64,000 bases of DNA, from NCBI RefSeq assembly GCF_040115645.1, contig NC_089553.1:4898001-4962000 (forward strand), read 5' to 3'. The DNA is from Euwallacea fornicatus. Lineage: Eukaryota > Arthropoda > Insecta > Coleoptera > Curculionidae. This document shows, piece after piece, positions 13,601 to 27,500 of this stretch; the first letter of the stretch is position 1, and every line of letters begins with the position of its first letter. The position numbers and the translations under genes were made by a program. A model generated the notes under the pieces. It ran no database searches. It was given only the letters and a program-made list of their open reading frames with translations, and was not told the origin of the DNA.

Positions 13601-16099
13601 AATTACGAACAAACCCTCTAAGCAAATTTTACCAAACTTTCGTATTATTTGAAACTCGGGATGAGGTTTTTATGATCTGGCGTGCTTAGAAGCCAAATTA
13701 TTGAAGTTCTATTAAGTTTGATCGAGATATAAAGCTCTTGATAAATAAAAAAACTGTACTTTCCATTTGTTCACTGCTCCATATTCAAATCGCTTCGTGG
13801 AGTTACTAAGTAGCACCATAAAATCACTGATCAAGCTACCGACTGAAGCGATGAAGTGGTCGGTCGACCTACATTGAGAATTTTCGGTGAATCAGTTTGT
13901 TTTTACCAAAGTCCACCTGTTTAAGCAATGTTGGAGGTCGTTTGCATTCGCTGCTACGTTATTAAAACAATTTTCTCTTCTAAAAAATGTTATTGTTTAA
14001 AATTAATTGGAGTGGTTTTGGATTATATTTATATTTTTTTTCGACAATAATGTTATTGGTAATTTTCCTTTTAACTAGTTGAACCGATTCAAATTCGAAA
14101 TTTGTGACCAAGAAAGGTATAAAATCATAAAGTGTTTTCATTTTTTTGTTATTTCCTAGGGCTGTTCTGTATTTTGGTTTATGCTTTAATGTTCCATTAT
14201 GTATACTGTTTAAATTTTTTATGTTGTTTTATGGATATTGATATTAATTATGAATTTATATAATAATTATCATTGATATTGATTTGGGTATATCAAACCT
14301 GTTTCTATATAAACCTTATAGACAGGGATTGATGTTTTTCTATAATAGACAAGAGCGTTCTTGTTGGGGACGTAAACTGTAAAATATTAATATTTTCTGT
14401 GATCACCATTAGATTAAAAATTAATCGGTGATAAAACACATTAAACTGTAAATAAAGAAGTACTTTCCAATTTTTGACAGAGCATTATTTCCACTTTTTA
14501 AATTTGTCAAACTTTCCCTGCCACATTCCATATCTGATTCAAACCGTCAAAAAATAACAGTTTCTTCATGACGTATGTTGTATTAAATTGCCCTAAAACT
14601 CTGCCCAAAAAATTAAGCGAAATTCTTAAAAATTATTTCAAGGCTCTTGGGCCTTAATACAGGTATTAAGGATCAATATAGAATCCATATCATTTCATTA
14701 AACGGAAAAACGGCACATAGAAAGTTTTTAACCTTTTCTAAGAAGGTATCTACTTTTAGCTAGTTTTCAACCTTAAAACGCTAATACTGATTACTTTTTT
14801 TTTAATAATATCAATGGTTTAGACTGGTTAAGCACCGCTCTAAAACACAGATATTATCATTTTTGCAATATTTTTTATTAAACAGTAAAAATTATGAAAA
14901 TGTTCTTTAACTTGCCTTGTCATCCAAAAATTCAAAAAACTCGTAAATAATTTGACCAAGGCGTTTCCATCACACAAGCTCCAAATGTAACTAAAAATAT
15001 GCCTTTTCAATTATTTTTAGGAGCAGTTGGTTGTTCTATTATTTGTCAATTATTTTATTTTATTTCGTATCGGTTTTTGCACATAAATCATACTTAAAAG
15101 CTACAAAAAAAAGTGGTGAATTCACGGAAAAAAACACACTCACAAGTTAGGAATAATTTTGCAAATTTCTTCTTTAATTAATTCACGTTCAAATTTTTAT
15201 TGTAAAAAAGAATTTTACAAACACGAATTAATTCATAAAGCAAGTTTGTGAAGAAATGTGTAAGTAAATCATGAGTGTAACGAACGCATGATTATTTAAT
15301 AAGTAATCATGCGGGTGTAGGAGATCAACTTGCCTCTCAAGATCTTTATTGATTTTCTCCTTAAACCTTGGAAAATTTGAATCTGCAGCGTTGCCGAATT
15401 TTTTTTCGTCCGCAGTTTTTTGAATGAAAACGGGATATTCAGTAATATTCGGATAAAATTCTAAACGTTTTTATATTAAGAAGAATTCTTTGATGATTCG
15501 GTGAGCGAATGATCTATTTATAAACACATTTTTTATGTGTTTTATGACTGTAAAGTAACTGTGGAGTAATAAATTGAAATTTGTAAGTAAGTTTCTATTT
15601 AGTAGTTGTACTTGATATGAAGTAATAGAAATCATATTTTATTTAAAATGACATAAGTCATTAAATTTCAAAATAGGCTTTTGAATTTTCATATTTATTT
15701 TGCCTATTAAAACAATTCTAAATTAGAAATATTCTTTAGAAAAAACAAATATATTAAGTCACCAATTTTGCTGCAGAAATTATTTTCATCATTTACAATT
15801 TCGCATTTTTAATTAGTGGAAAACCGGTTTCTTCTTGAGCCTCACATCTCTTAAAATCTAATTTGGGATTGCAATCAGAATAAAATAAGTCCAAGAGACA
15901 ACAGCGCTGGGAACTTGACATTCTACAAATCAATAAACAAACCATCAGCTGATTTCTGTTATTAAATTAAATCCGATCGCCCACATAATCGTCTCAATTA
16001 AAGTAATCAAAATCGACCGATTCTAACATAAATCTCTGTCAAAAGCGACACTCCGTTATTCCGAAAGCTTGTCCAACGAGAAAAAAGTGAAAATCATCG
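10680..16099. other. Intergenic: rut 3' UTR and upstream region of the TPRG1-like gene
   Basis: About 5.4 kb of AT-rich DNA with no open frame that resembles a protein. It holds a short perfect stem (CCTTAATAC / GTATTAAGG, two-base loop) at 14652-14671. A weak inverted repeat with arms of about 28 bp lies at 15173-15240. Part of the left end is presumably rut 3' UTR and the last 100 bases the 5' UTR of the next gene. Nothing else was recognised. Confidence 0.5.
10897..10902 (+). other. Possible poly(A) signal of rut
   Basis: AATAAA about 220 bases after the rut stop codon. It is the first canonical hexamer downstream, but AT-rich DNA gives many by chance, so a longer 3' UTR is possible. Confidence 0.35.
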
Positions 16100-19000
16100 A
16101 TGAAAACTATGTCCTTAGAAGAGGATGTCCACGAGGAATTTAAGGGCGGAACTTTGAGATTCAACAAGGGCAACGAGCAACAGTCGGCAAGCTCATCAGG
16201 TTTAAGGGAAAATTTTAGGGAGAACAAGGGCGCGATTACCAAAACTGATAGCACTACTAGTAACAGCAGCTGTTACTGGAGTAATCTGCCTTTGCCACTT
16301 TCCTCGATTTCATCGAAAAGTATGTAACAATTAAGATAAATCGATATTTTCATTGCTGCATGAGCATAGACCATTATGAAGTAATTGAATGTTTGTATTG
16401 AGATATGCAAATAAATTAATTTCTGCATGATTCGCTCGGTTTTTTTGTATTTTGTATCAATTTTGTATTTTGTTTCTGCCAAAATAGACCTACTTTTAAT
16501 TATTCTAATTTAGCATACTGATTGCCATCAATAGCTTATCTATTTGCATTCACACTGGTATCAATTAATATTTGGAATCTGGCTGGAAAAATATTATTCT
16601 TTTATTCACATTATGTGTATTTGCTATGTCTGTTCTTACTGGCTTCATGTTTCCTTCTTATTACTCTATCAGTGAGTTTTCCTTTAACTTCTTTAAGTTA
16701 AATTCCAATAGTTTCTGTATGAAATTTAGTTTCTGAAACGTTATGGAACACATCGAAACCCAAAGACACGTCGCCGATTCAAGAGGCGCATCAGGCCCAG
16801 GTGCAGAATTTACCTCCAAAACTGGACATCAAGCAAGATGCCAATTGCTTTTTTACTTACCGAGATGGGGTAGCTGAAAAAGCGGCTAGTGAATGCGCAG
16901 CTGAGTTTCTGGATGCTGAAAATGAAGGCCCTGTTATACAGTGGTTTTTGCTCACTCAGTAAGTATACTCTGTTCTAATATATTGAAAATATTCACGGTT
17001 TTGGAAAAAATATATAGATTTTCTAAAAATATTTGTAAGAAATATTGTTAAAATGTTACCATTTATCATCAACAATGTTTACGAAACGATCCACAAATAT
17101 TCTAAATTTGATAATAAATCAAAAATGGAAGTTGAGAAGAAACGCAACAAGAAACAAATAACGAAAACGGAAACGTCGTATAAAATCGAAAGGGTATACA
17201 AGTAGCATAAGATATTGTTTCTAGAAAAATGAAATAATCTTAAACGCGTAGAGAGAAACGACCTCCCAACTATCTTTGAACTTTTGAGAAAATTCAAACA
17301 TTTTCACATCACAAATGGTAATTTCACACATTGCCATGTGAGCTGTAACAATATCACATCCTTGACATCCTACACCTGACATGTATTATCCAGAGATTTT
17401 CCAAAATATCGGAACATTAGCTTTTTTATGTTTACAAATATTGTTAATATTGGGTGTCTAAAAAACTAGTGAGCTATAATTGAATTACTCATGAACAGAT
17501 TTTGGAAAATTAAAACCAAAATAATTTTTTCCCTGCAACTAAGTAACGTTAAAGTTTATTTTTATTATTCAACTTCTGTTTCAGATGTCAACTTCAGAAT
17601 TTAAAATGAGACTTAATTTTATATTTTTATTACATTTTTTGATAGAAAATATTTTTCTAAGTTTCATACATTTGACAAGTTAATGTTAAAACTACTTTTA
17701 ACTGAAAAAAAAAATGAAAATTTTGGACAATATGAATTATGTAACCATCTGTATCGTCATAGGACCATCTGCGTCATCCTGTGGTCATTGCCATTCCATT
17801 GCATTTTATCTTATTGTATTATCTTTTATAGACGCCTGGCGCTATAGATAAACGGCGCTCATATGATACCTGGAGAAAATGGACAAGATAAAATTGCTTC
17901 AATGTCTTAGCAATTTCTCTTACTGATGTTTTTGGATTCTCTTCAACACTAAGCAAAATGTTGTGTTCTATATTTTAATCGAAGTCTTGCAATGATTTTT
18001 TAAACTTTTTAAAAAAGCCATAATGTCCTAAGTTGTCTTTTAAACGATTAATTTATTACGATTTGGTACTTTTCTATTAAGAAAATGGGTAGGATAAAGA
18101 TGTACTGTTTCACCGGTATTCTTATTGCTTTTGAAATGTGCTTCATAATTATCTATAAATTCATTGTTAATTTTTAAATAATTTCAACTGAAATTAGCAC
18201 TTAATAATTGTCGCCAATAAAAACGCTAACAACTATTTTTATTGCTCTAAAGGACTAATTTACAATAATCACATTTGCAGCTTAATCGATCACAGGAAGT
18301 TATGAAGGAGAATGATGTGGCTTCAACAGTAAAGAGCGGTTTGATCTTGTCCCTTCTCCCTGGGTATTCTATGGACACAACTTGTCCATGGCGGCAGGCG
18401 TCTTTGTACGAAATGATACATTAGCATAAGATATAAAATCCAATTTACCTTATTTTTAACAGTGATTAAAATATCTCTGGTAGTATTTAATTTCTATACG
18501 TATAGGATAAACCACTGGGATACCGACAAAGAACGTCTGGTTTTGTTAACGCCAAGAGTCCTTCTGGTAGTCAAATACGATTTTATAGCGTTGAAACGAT
18601 TGAGCTATAAAAAATTGCCCCTTGAAGACATCGAAGCAATTATTATCGGAGATCTAACGTATCCTAGCGGATCGTTAATACCGTAAGTCTATGTAAATCA
18701 TTAATTTTGTTAATGTAATCTCACCCTGAAAAATAATGAGGCGTACATTTTTTGAGGTCTTTTAAGTTTGTTTGAAACTACTGACTTGATTTTATAAATA
18801 AAAATATTTTCTAGGCAGAGAAAACAATTATATCCTAGAAATATTTCCAACTGAAAACCAACAAGAAACCTTAACAGGCCGAATATCTGCTTTAATTCAG
18901 TTTTTCGTTGGTTGACAAGCGGTTTCATCCTCATGATACGGAACAAAATGACAAAATTTGCCACTATTTAGAACACTTTTACAGGATTTAATTAAATATT

Positions 19001-22000
19001 GTTGATGTTATGTGTATTTTACCATCTTTTTGTTTAACTCTATCCCGTGAGAATGGGGCAAACTAAACTGCAACGTCCATCTAAAATTGAAAGCTAGAAA
19101 ATTAAATTTGTGTTTTTAATTTCAGCATACGTAACGTGCCAATTTAAGCTACAGAAAAGTTACGGATTTTTTTTGTCAAGGAATTCTCAATTTCCTTCAG
19201 GAAAGGTTCATATTTGACAATGGTATCCTCAATAATTCGAATGTTATAAAAATTCAAATTTGACATTTAATACAGAATCGTCCCGGCGCCATCATGGAAA
19301 GTATATAATTAGAATTATCTTTTCTTTAAACTTAAAAAAAAAGAGGAAATAGTTGCATGTAGATTTCTGAGGGAAATTCACTTTTCCAAATACTTTTTTT
19401 TTTATCAAGTTTCCAATCTTGATATAGAAATCTAAATTTAAATCTTTATAATGGGACATGTGTATTTTATATCGTCAACTAGGCCTCTTTAAGCACATTT
19501 CAATCATTTAAGGTTTTAACTATTTATCTGTTTTAGTTGCCTGAAAAAATTCAATGCCGTTTTCTAATTCCCTTTCAACTAAAAATAGGCCACGTTTCTT
19601 TAATAATAACAAAGGTGCCCTTATAACCGGTTTTATTCGGTTTACCAGAAACTATATACATTCCAGACATTCCATTGTAACGTCTTTAGGCGCCACACAC
19701 ATAAAAAAGATAGCTCTGAAGGAATGTGAGTCAGTCGGTCACTGCAAGTAAGACAGAGTCCGAAAACGCCCAATTGAATACTAAATAAAGACGTCAAAGG
19801 TGTTTAATGCCGAATCAATTCTTGAAGCTGATTTGTTGATACAATATATCTGTCCTTGTCTTGAATTCCTAGGTTGTGCGCCTCAAAGAGGTACAGAATG
19901 ATAATATTACGCATTTCGCTGAGATGTCTCTTCCATTTGTTACATCATAACTTTAGAAATATTTGTTTAAATGTTATTTTGACGACTGTTGTTATTATGT
20001 TATTTGCAATTAAATGTTACTAAAATAGTGGCAAGGTATGTTTGGAGGTAATAACGACTTCGTTTTTGCTACATGGGGGTAACATCCTATTAATTGTTAT
20101 TAAGCATTCAAGTTTGTAAGAATTTATGTCTCCTGTTTCAGAATTTACTGTTTTCTAGATTCATTTGCCCTATTTTAAAAACTCAAATAAATATGATAGA
20201 TGAAACTGCTTTTCAAGTCAATAGTTCTTTTTTTATGACTGAGCTAATTTAGTGATTTCCTGATTTTCTTTATATGCAGCAAAATTAACGGATTTGCAGA
20301 TGGGATAACCAGTATGTTGGAAAATTGCTTTTTAAAGCCTCCATCCAACGACAATCAGCAAAATCAATCATTTTCATCACCCACTAGGTATTAATTAAAC
20401 AATTGCATGTTAAGGTTAAGATTTACTTTATCCACATAAAATGTAAATTATAAAGAGAAATATGACAATCATTTTTAATATGTGACTATAGCCCTTATGG
20501 AGAGCTTCAGAAAGGAATAGATACCAACCCATAACTTTTAGTACTGAAAATTGACAAGATGTCAATATAGGGTGTAACATAAGTAGGAATTTTCCTTTTA
20601 ACACAACATAGACTTCAAAAAACTAAGCAATATTTTTATATAACATTTTTTCGAAATTTCAAAAATAACCGAAATATGCGCCTATGTATATTTTAATAAG
20701 TACTACATCTTCAGCTACTACTTACTTCAGGACTGGCTATAAAAGGTGTTCGAAATTGTCTTCATTGGTTTCATTTGCAGAAACTGCTGTTAAAAGAGAT
20801 AGTTTTCCTCTAATTATTTCTACAGCGTTTTCTATCCGTTCACGCAATTCTTTCACTTTGTTAATTTCACTCGTAAACATTAAACTTTTCGTGTAACTCC
20901 ACAAATAACAATCACATGGTTTAAGGTGTGCAGGCTATCTTATCGGTTCATTGCGACCTAGCCACCTGTCAGGAAATTTACCATTTAAAAAGTCCTGTAC
21001 TTTGCGCCTAAACTGAGGTGGAGCACCGTCATGTAAAAACCACATAGAGTGTCTAACATTTAAAGGCACATTTTCAAAAAATCCAGACAAATTATGTTCT
21101 AGAAAATGGAGATAATCTAAGCCCGTCATTCGATTTGGGAGACAAAGAGATCCGATAAACATGCTATTAACTAAGCCGGCCCAAACGTTTAAAGAAAATC
21201 TCTGCTGGAAATTAGTTCGGCGAATAGCGTAAGGATTTTCCGTTGCCCATACGTGCGTATTTCGAAAATTATTTATTCCGTTACGGGTAAAAATTGATTC
21301 ATCCGTTACCAGAATAAACTTAACAAAATTTTCATTACGAATGGTTTCTTGTAAAATTCACTCACAAAATTATACTCTTGCGAGATAATCTTGTGGTATT
21401 AACGCTTGAATTCGTTGCACGTGATAGAGATAAAGTTGGTTTTTATTTGAAATTTTCCACCCTGCCATGTGAGATGTAGGAACTTGTTCTGCGATTCTTC
21501 TAGTACTGGTAGTTTGATTGTATTGAACGATATGTAAAACATACTCCTCAATGAGTGCCATTCTAGGTGGCCCAGGTCTTCCAGCGTGCCCACTATGTAT
21601 TGCTGTTAGGTTTTCGGTTTCACAAGCTCTTCCAACAAGATAAACAAATCTACGGGCTGCACGATGATGTCTCCAAAAAGCGCTCAGCGTACAACTGCGA
21701 AGCTGCGACGGCATTTTGGTGACACTCCCTGTATATCAACAACGTGTCCACCAATTCATGATTCGAGTAATTATGGGCCTTTGTCAATTTAATAGTATCA
21801 GTAATGATTGTTTATCAAAATAACACCTGGAGCTAAACTTCACGACTAATTTTTAAGCGGCGTAGGTAAATCGTATAAAAACAGTAAACATTGAATGTTT
21901 TTTGCGTTTCTACAATAGTTGATAATTTTTTGTGGGACATTTTATTTCCTTTATATTGAATTCCTCTTTTATGCAGGAATGGATTTAGATTTTATACAAA

Positions 22001-24583
22001 AAATGTATTAAAACTCATCTGCGCATATTTAGTTTTTTTTGTTGAGATTTCGAAAAAAAGTTGTATAAAAATATTGCTTAGTTTTTTGAGGTCTATGTCG
22101 TATTAAAAGGAAAACCCCTACTTATGTTACACTCTGTATATCCATAATAGGTACTCCAGGTAGATTTCACTTTTCTGAATGTGGTAACAGATTTCATTCA
22201 AATTTAAAGTTTCTGAGTGTGTGCATATGTACTTCCCACGTCAATTTTTTCAATCATCGTAGTAAACATTAAACCTTTGTAAGATAGAAAAAATTGATGA
22301 AATTACCTTCTGATGATTAACCATTTCAAAATAAATGTAACCTATGACCTGATAACGTCTAAGGAGCATTGATGGTAGTTAGGAAGAGATTCTGTCATCT
22401 AATTTCAAATCCTTACACAAAAACTATCAGGTTCTCTAGATGGAAAGTATGTGTGCGACAGAGATCTAACGTGAAAGGGTCCAAGTTAGATTGATTGGAA
22501 CACCTACTTCAGTTTTCCATTTTAAAAAGAAAAGTTGATATCATATTTGATTTTTAGAGCACCTTGGATTCATTTGTTCTTTAAAGGATGCGTTTTAACC
22601 TGAACTAATTTTTCTGGAAATTTTTTTCAGGAATCCATGCTTGAATTACTAAATAAATATTTCCCTAATAAACGAACAAAATCCAATATTCTCATACGGA
22701 ACTGGGTATCAACCGAGTGCAGTAAAATCATCGTCAAGAACCACCCTTACAGCCTTTACCCATCTACTTATATATCTTTATATAAAGTATAGTTTTTTGC
22801 TTCATAATCACTTCCGAAAATAATTACATCTAATAGTGGAACATCTTGAATGTACAAACGAAATTTGAAAATGGCCAATCGCAAAGTAATTCAAAAAACG
22901 AATCGCACATGCGCACACATAAGAATGTGCAAATTGCTCTTTCTAAATGCTAATCTTCGTAGCACATTTTCGATACTGCGGGACACGTTCGAAAAATCAC
23001 CTTTGACACTCATCAAACTTTATGCTCTTATTATTTGTTAAAACTAGTTGTGCATCGTAAATGATGAACTATTTCTATACAGGGAATACATCAAGCTGTT
23101 TCGAAACTTGTTCTTTTTTGCAGTAATCGAGGATCCTATCTTCCACAAAATTCTTATTGATTGTCAATCGTAAAAGTCATATTTATTTTCAAATTTAATT
23201 TTTGATGTGTAACTTTTTTTTCCACTGAGAAATAGACCTAAAAAGCGGTTTATTTTAGAGATCGCAATATGAAAGGAATTCGTATATTATTTGGAAAAGG
23301 AAAACCCATTAAATTATCTTCAAAATGGAATCCTTTCACCGAAGACCTGCCGATATGGACTTTCACATTTCATCCTCTGTACTTTCATAGAGGTAGGCAG
23401 AGGTTCATATTAATCATTACTTGATTCACAAAATCACATCAATCTTGGCTATATTTTTACTGGCCATGCATTTATATGTATGCATGATATGCATATAAGA
23501 TGTATTAGCGAGACATAAGATACATACTAATGCATGCACATGAAGATGAGATCTAGTAGTCATGCATGCATATGCACATAAGATGTACAAGCCGTGCATA
23601 CATATGTACCATGCACGCAAATGCACGTGAAATGTACTAGTCATTTATTTTTTATACGTAGACAGTGACCGGCAGAAAGTACGCACGATATCAGTTTTTT
23701 TTTTCAATTTACCAGAAAATTTTATTCATCGTGAATGTTTGTGCATTCCTGCAAACTCAAAACGCAATTTTCGAAATTTGTATATAACATTTCATACGGA
23801 GGAGATTCAAAAATTATGAAAATGGTTCATATGTGAAGTACCTTTATTTTTAAGTTTAGAGGATGTATGTGTCATAAAAAATGTTTAGAATTAAAAGATA
23901 AACCCAATAAAGAAATTTTAAGTTTCCATTTCATAAATCACTTTTTCGGATTTTTTTATAATTTACCCTGTATAGATAATAAATAAAACCTATTTAATAT
24001 GCCAATTTTATTTAAAATATATTAAATAATACAAATAATATTATTTGTATTTTTTAATCCTTCCTGAAATAATATATAATGAATAATACATGTTTTTTCT
24101 AAAATAAAAAATAAATATTTTTTTACTCATGGGCCATTTTGATAATTTTCGATTGTTCCTCATTTGAAATGAGATACACAAATTTTGTAAACTGCGCTTT
24201 GAGTTTGTAAGAATGCACAAACTTTAACCAAGAATAAAATTTTCTGATAAATTTAAATTTAAAAAATCCCACGTGGTGCGTACTTTCTGGCGGTCACTGT
24301 ATGTACATGATTAGTAAATCTTTTGATGTTGCTTAGCAAAATTTCTTTTAAGACGAATACTACTTATTCTTTAGATTGTACTGAAGAAAGTCTTCGCAAA
24401 ACCTACGACCTAGACAACTTTATTGAGGCATTTTGCAAGACAATCATCGAAATAGGAAAAAACTATGAATCTCGGATCTTGCACTCCCACATACTCTTGG
24501 AAAATTACGTGGGTTTCGGTGCCATCATCCACAATAGGCACGACCTGGGCTTTTTTAAAGTCAGGGGCAAATTTAGTTTTTGA
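16100..24583 (+). CDS. Tumor protein p63-regulated gene 1-like protein (TPRG1/TPRG1L family, hSac2-type domain)
   Basis: Six exons: 16100-16319, 16730-16958, 18506-18682, 20280-20387, 23259-23392, 24375-24583; 358 residues, phases consistent throughout. Residues 1-100 are low-complexity, polar and Ser-rich. The conserved part starts near 110 (ECAAEFLDAENEGPVIQWFLLTQ region). It continues through the block RLVLLTPRVLLVVKYDFIAL and the segment LPLEDIEAIIIGDLTYPSGS, both typical of TPRG1/TPRG1L and of the hSac2 domain also found in INPP5F. A WNPFTEDLPIWTF-like segment and an acidic-basic C-terminal helix follow. Vertebrate TPRG1L is a presynaptic vesicle protein; the function in insects is not established. 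The ATG at 16100 is the first in the open frame. Intron 4 carries a Tc1/mariner copy and intron 5 a TIR element and a minisatellite, without touching exons. AATAAA at 25173-25178 may be its poly(A) signal. Confidence 0.85.
20569..22136 (-). mobile_element. Tc1/mariner-superfamily transposon, full length but inactive
   Basis: About 1,570 bp inside intron 4 of the TPRG1-like gene. The right end inverts to CAGAGTGTAACATAAGTAGG and the left end reads AGGGTGTAACATAAGTAGGA, so the left tip has lost its first base. Inverted similarity runs for roughly 110 bp and TA flanks both ends. A transposase gene lies inside on the minus strand and is broken (see next entry). An internal ACTCCCTGTATAT at about 21727-21739 looks like another TIR tip, so a nested end is possible but unproven. 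Confidence 0.88.
20745..21714 (-). pseudogene. Mariner-like transposase pseudogene (DUF4817-type N-terminal helix-turn-helix)
   Basis: Reads right to left from the ATG at 21712-21714. The first frame (to 21370) encodes the DNA-binding part, including GHAGRPGPPRM and a helix-turn-helix-like stretch. A frameshift near 21325 moves the catalytic part to another frame: VTDESIFTRNG (first Asp), then FLHDGAPPQF (second Asp) in the open stretch 21162-20935. A Trp-to-stop change follows at about 20937. The usual SPDL segment with the third catalytic acid is deleted or altered, although the CDCYLW that follows it remains. The C-terminal FEHLL end is still visible near 20750. At least three inactivating changes are present. 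The family is widespread in insects and often annotated as SETMAR- or mariner-like. Confidence 0.85.
23455..23645. repeat. Degenerate minisatellite rich in ATGCATGCATATGCACATAAG
   Basis: About 190 bases in intron 5 of the TPRG1-like gene. The core GCATATGCACATAAGATGTA recurs with changes near 23490, 23520, 23570 and 23610, with a period of roughly 40-60 bases. The many CATG/GCATGC palindromes would favour slippage or cruciforms. It abuts the TIR element at 23,663. No gene-like content. Confidence 0.6.
23663..24299. mobile_element. TIR element of about 640 bp with long imperfect terminal inverted repeats
   Basis: In intron 5 of the TPRG1-like gene. The left end begins CAGTGACCGGCAGAAAGTAC; the inverted right end begins CAGTGACCGCCAGAAAGTAC. 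Similarity of the two arms continues for about 150-180 bases, including shared CAGAAAATTTTATTC and TTTGTGCATTC blocks. TA is present beside both ends. The interior is AT-rich and has no transposase frame, so this is a non-autonomous element, probably Tc1/mariner-like. It ends 75 bases before the last exon. Confidence 0.75.
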
Positions 24584-27500
24584 AACGGTTACCTCCCCAA
24601 AGTCTGAATGTGATATTTATTTGGTCAATTATTAATATGTATGACAAATTATTATTGAATTTCTACATAGATCTTTAAAGTATATACGTCCTGTGCAGTT
24701 TAAGCCTTTTACAACTGACTTGATGTATCCGAAGTTTCATGATCAGACCAGTTTAAGAGAAGGTACTTACCTACCGAACAATAAGCGATAAAAAACAGCA
24801 AGTGTTTGTACCTACACATATCTTATTTTTATATTATGTGATTACAGAATACGAAACACCAATTTATACGTTTTTACATGTGAAACGAGACGATTTGTGC
24901 CAGGCAATCAATATTTTTATTACTCGTGTAAGCATTTATTACTAAGTATTTAGCAAAGGTTTTACGACATGGTCTAACATATTCGCGAGTGTGTACTTGT
25001 CTAATATTACGAATTTACGGCTTAATATACATATCACTTACTAACATTTACATGTCTTGCGTCGTGTTCTGTAATGACTTTATTATATTAACAACATTAT
25101 ACGGTGTCTATACGTACCACGTATGTGTCAGTGTTATAGAATGAATAGCGAACATAATATTATCTTAAATGGAATAAAATATATATTTATATGGATGAAG
25201 GAAGCTTAAAGTATTACTTACAAGCTCTGTCCAGTATTCTCCTCGCCTCACCAGATGTCTTATGCATTTACTATAAAGCAGTGAATTAAAAAAAAAGTAA
25301 AATTGTTGAATTAACTACCTATATGACTCATCTAGGTCTCTTCAGGCATTTACACTTAAACTAAAGATATTAGTATCTTTGTTTTTTAATAGCTCTGATA
25401 TTGGATCGCTCTGTATTGCATCATGTCTTATGCAATTAAAACAATGAATATTTTATACGTAAAGAGTCATTATTAGCTATATAATGGTAGTAATATGTGT
25501 CTATTTAAAAATGATATATGAGAAGGATTTGTAATTATTACTTATGTATTTACGAGTATATCCATTTGGGGCCATACTTATAGTCAATCCCTGGAACGTA
25601 AATGCGAATTTGAACTTTTTAGAGAAAATATACAGAGTAAAAATTATTTATTGTTAAATTAAGGGACTGTCCGTTAGTCACCTAAACAAATTGAAAATAA
25701 GTTTTATAATCTTTGCATTACCTGACTGTTTATAGAGTTTTCTGATTTAAATTGTCGAGGCTCAATTTGTTAATGTCCTTTTGCCAAGTATCTATTCAAT
25801 TTCTAGCCTCTGTTTGCTATTTCAACGGTTTTATGGAGATTTTTACCGTCCTGGTAAGATTGTAAATCTATAATTGGTCCTTTAAAAAGCTATAGAAACG
25901 TTCAGCCTTATTCATAGAGACCGCTCAGTATTCGTTCCAACCCTTTCCTTTCCAAATTGAAAAAACAATTAAAAAAGAAAAAAAAATTGAAAAAGAACAC
26001 TGGGGTATCATGTTTGTCACGTAACTTTTTAATGAAACTTTCACACTGTGTATTTCCGTAATGAAGAATTTTTTAGATACAGTTTATGTAACAAAATTAC
26101 CTTTATTTTAGCGACCAACCACGCTCCCGAAGTTAAATAGCGTACTTACGAAACACCCTGTATAAAACTTCTATTTCAAATTATAACCTGTCTGCTTGAC
26201 TTGATCCAATATGATTTTACTTGCTAAGTAGTGATTACTTGTTAAGTAGTTTTCCCAAATTCTCCCAATCTGAATGATATCTGTTCTTGTGGAAACCAAC
26301 TTTTTCTCATTTCTCTCTATTTGAATCTACAAAAATCTAATGTATATATCACAAACTTACTTGGAATTTAGAGAACAGTTTAGTAAGCCAATTTAAAAAT
26401 TAAAAATAGTTTCCATGTAAAACACCATTGTTAGAGTTAGCGATTTTCTTTCCATAAATAATAATAACAGTATTAAAACACGATATTAAAATTATTTTTC
26501 TTTACAATATCATATAAACTTATTCTTTTATTACACATCTATTAGGTAACTAATGAACCCACTCATGGCTATAAGAATGCTAATTCCCCATTAATATTGA
26601 AAATGATCATTAAGTTCCCTCTCAGGACTTTAGCGAGGTACAAATAGCCACTAGAGTTGTCTATAAATAAGGCTGATTATCTTTGGTTGCAATTACTTAT
26701 GTTTTTTTAACTTTGTGATCACATTATGAAGTAAATATATCAATATTGTTTTGTGTTAAATTATGTGGTACAGTGGTTTTATTTCACCTTTTATCACTTT
26801 TATTATTTACTGGTCCATACTTCAGTAGAAGTATCTGAATTCAGAGGGTCCAGGGTCCAGGAAAATATGGTTACAATGCACATTTTTCTAGAGAGGTTGT
26901 AGTATCACAAAATGATTTGAGGGCTAGAAAGTTTCTAGATCTCCACACGTTGTGATACTTTACTCAGTTAGAATATACTGTATGTTGTAAAGGTTTTCTA
27001 TTATTATAAAAATAAGAAATGAGAATGGAGGAAAATTTGGAGAGATTGGAATGAAGAAAGAATCGTTAGGATTTCTCCATGTGTTTTTGAAGAATAATTT
27101 GAATTTTATGTTATTTATTGAATAGATGGCATTGAAACTAATTTTAACACTATATATTCCATCTTGTTGTTACGTCTCTATCCAAAAGAGCACAGCAGAA
27201 GATTTGCGGTCGGGATCCAAATGTTTTTAAAAACAAAATTAAATGAAGCATTGAATGTAAAGAAATTCTTGATCCACCTTATATTTTCACCTTCCTGATG
27301 TTTTCAAAAAAGTGTCAGTGGACTGGTGCCTTTTTTAAATTGACTGCCCCAAAATTTCAAAATAATCCAGTGCAAAATTAGTAGTGCCAAGTTCCTTCAT
27401 GATATTTTCATACTATCAATTAGTCGTACCTCAATCTTCAGTCCACCCACCCCTCAGATAGTATCATGAAATGGACAACGATTCCCTACTACAGGAGGCA

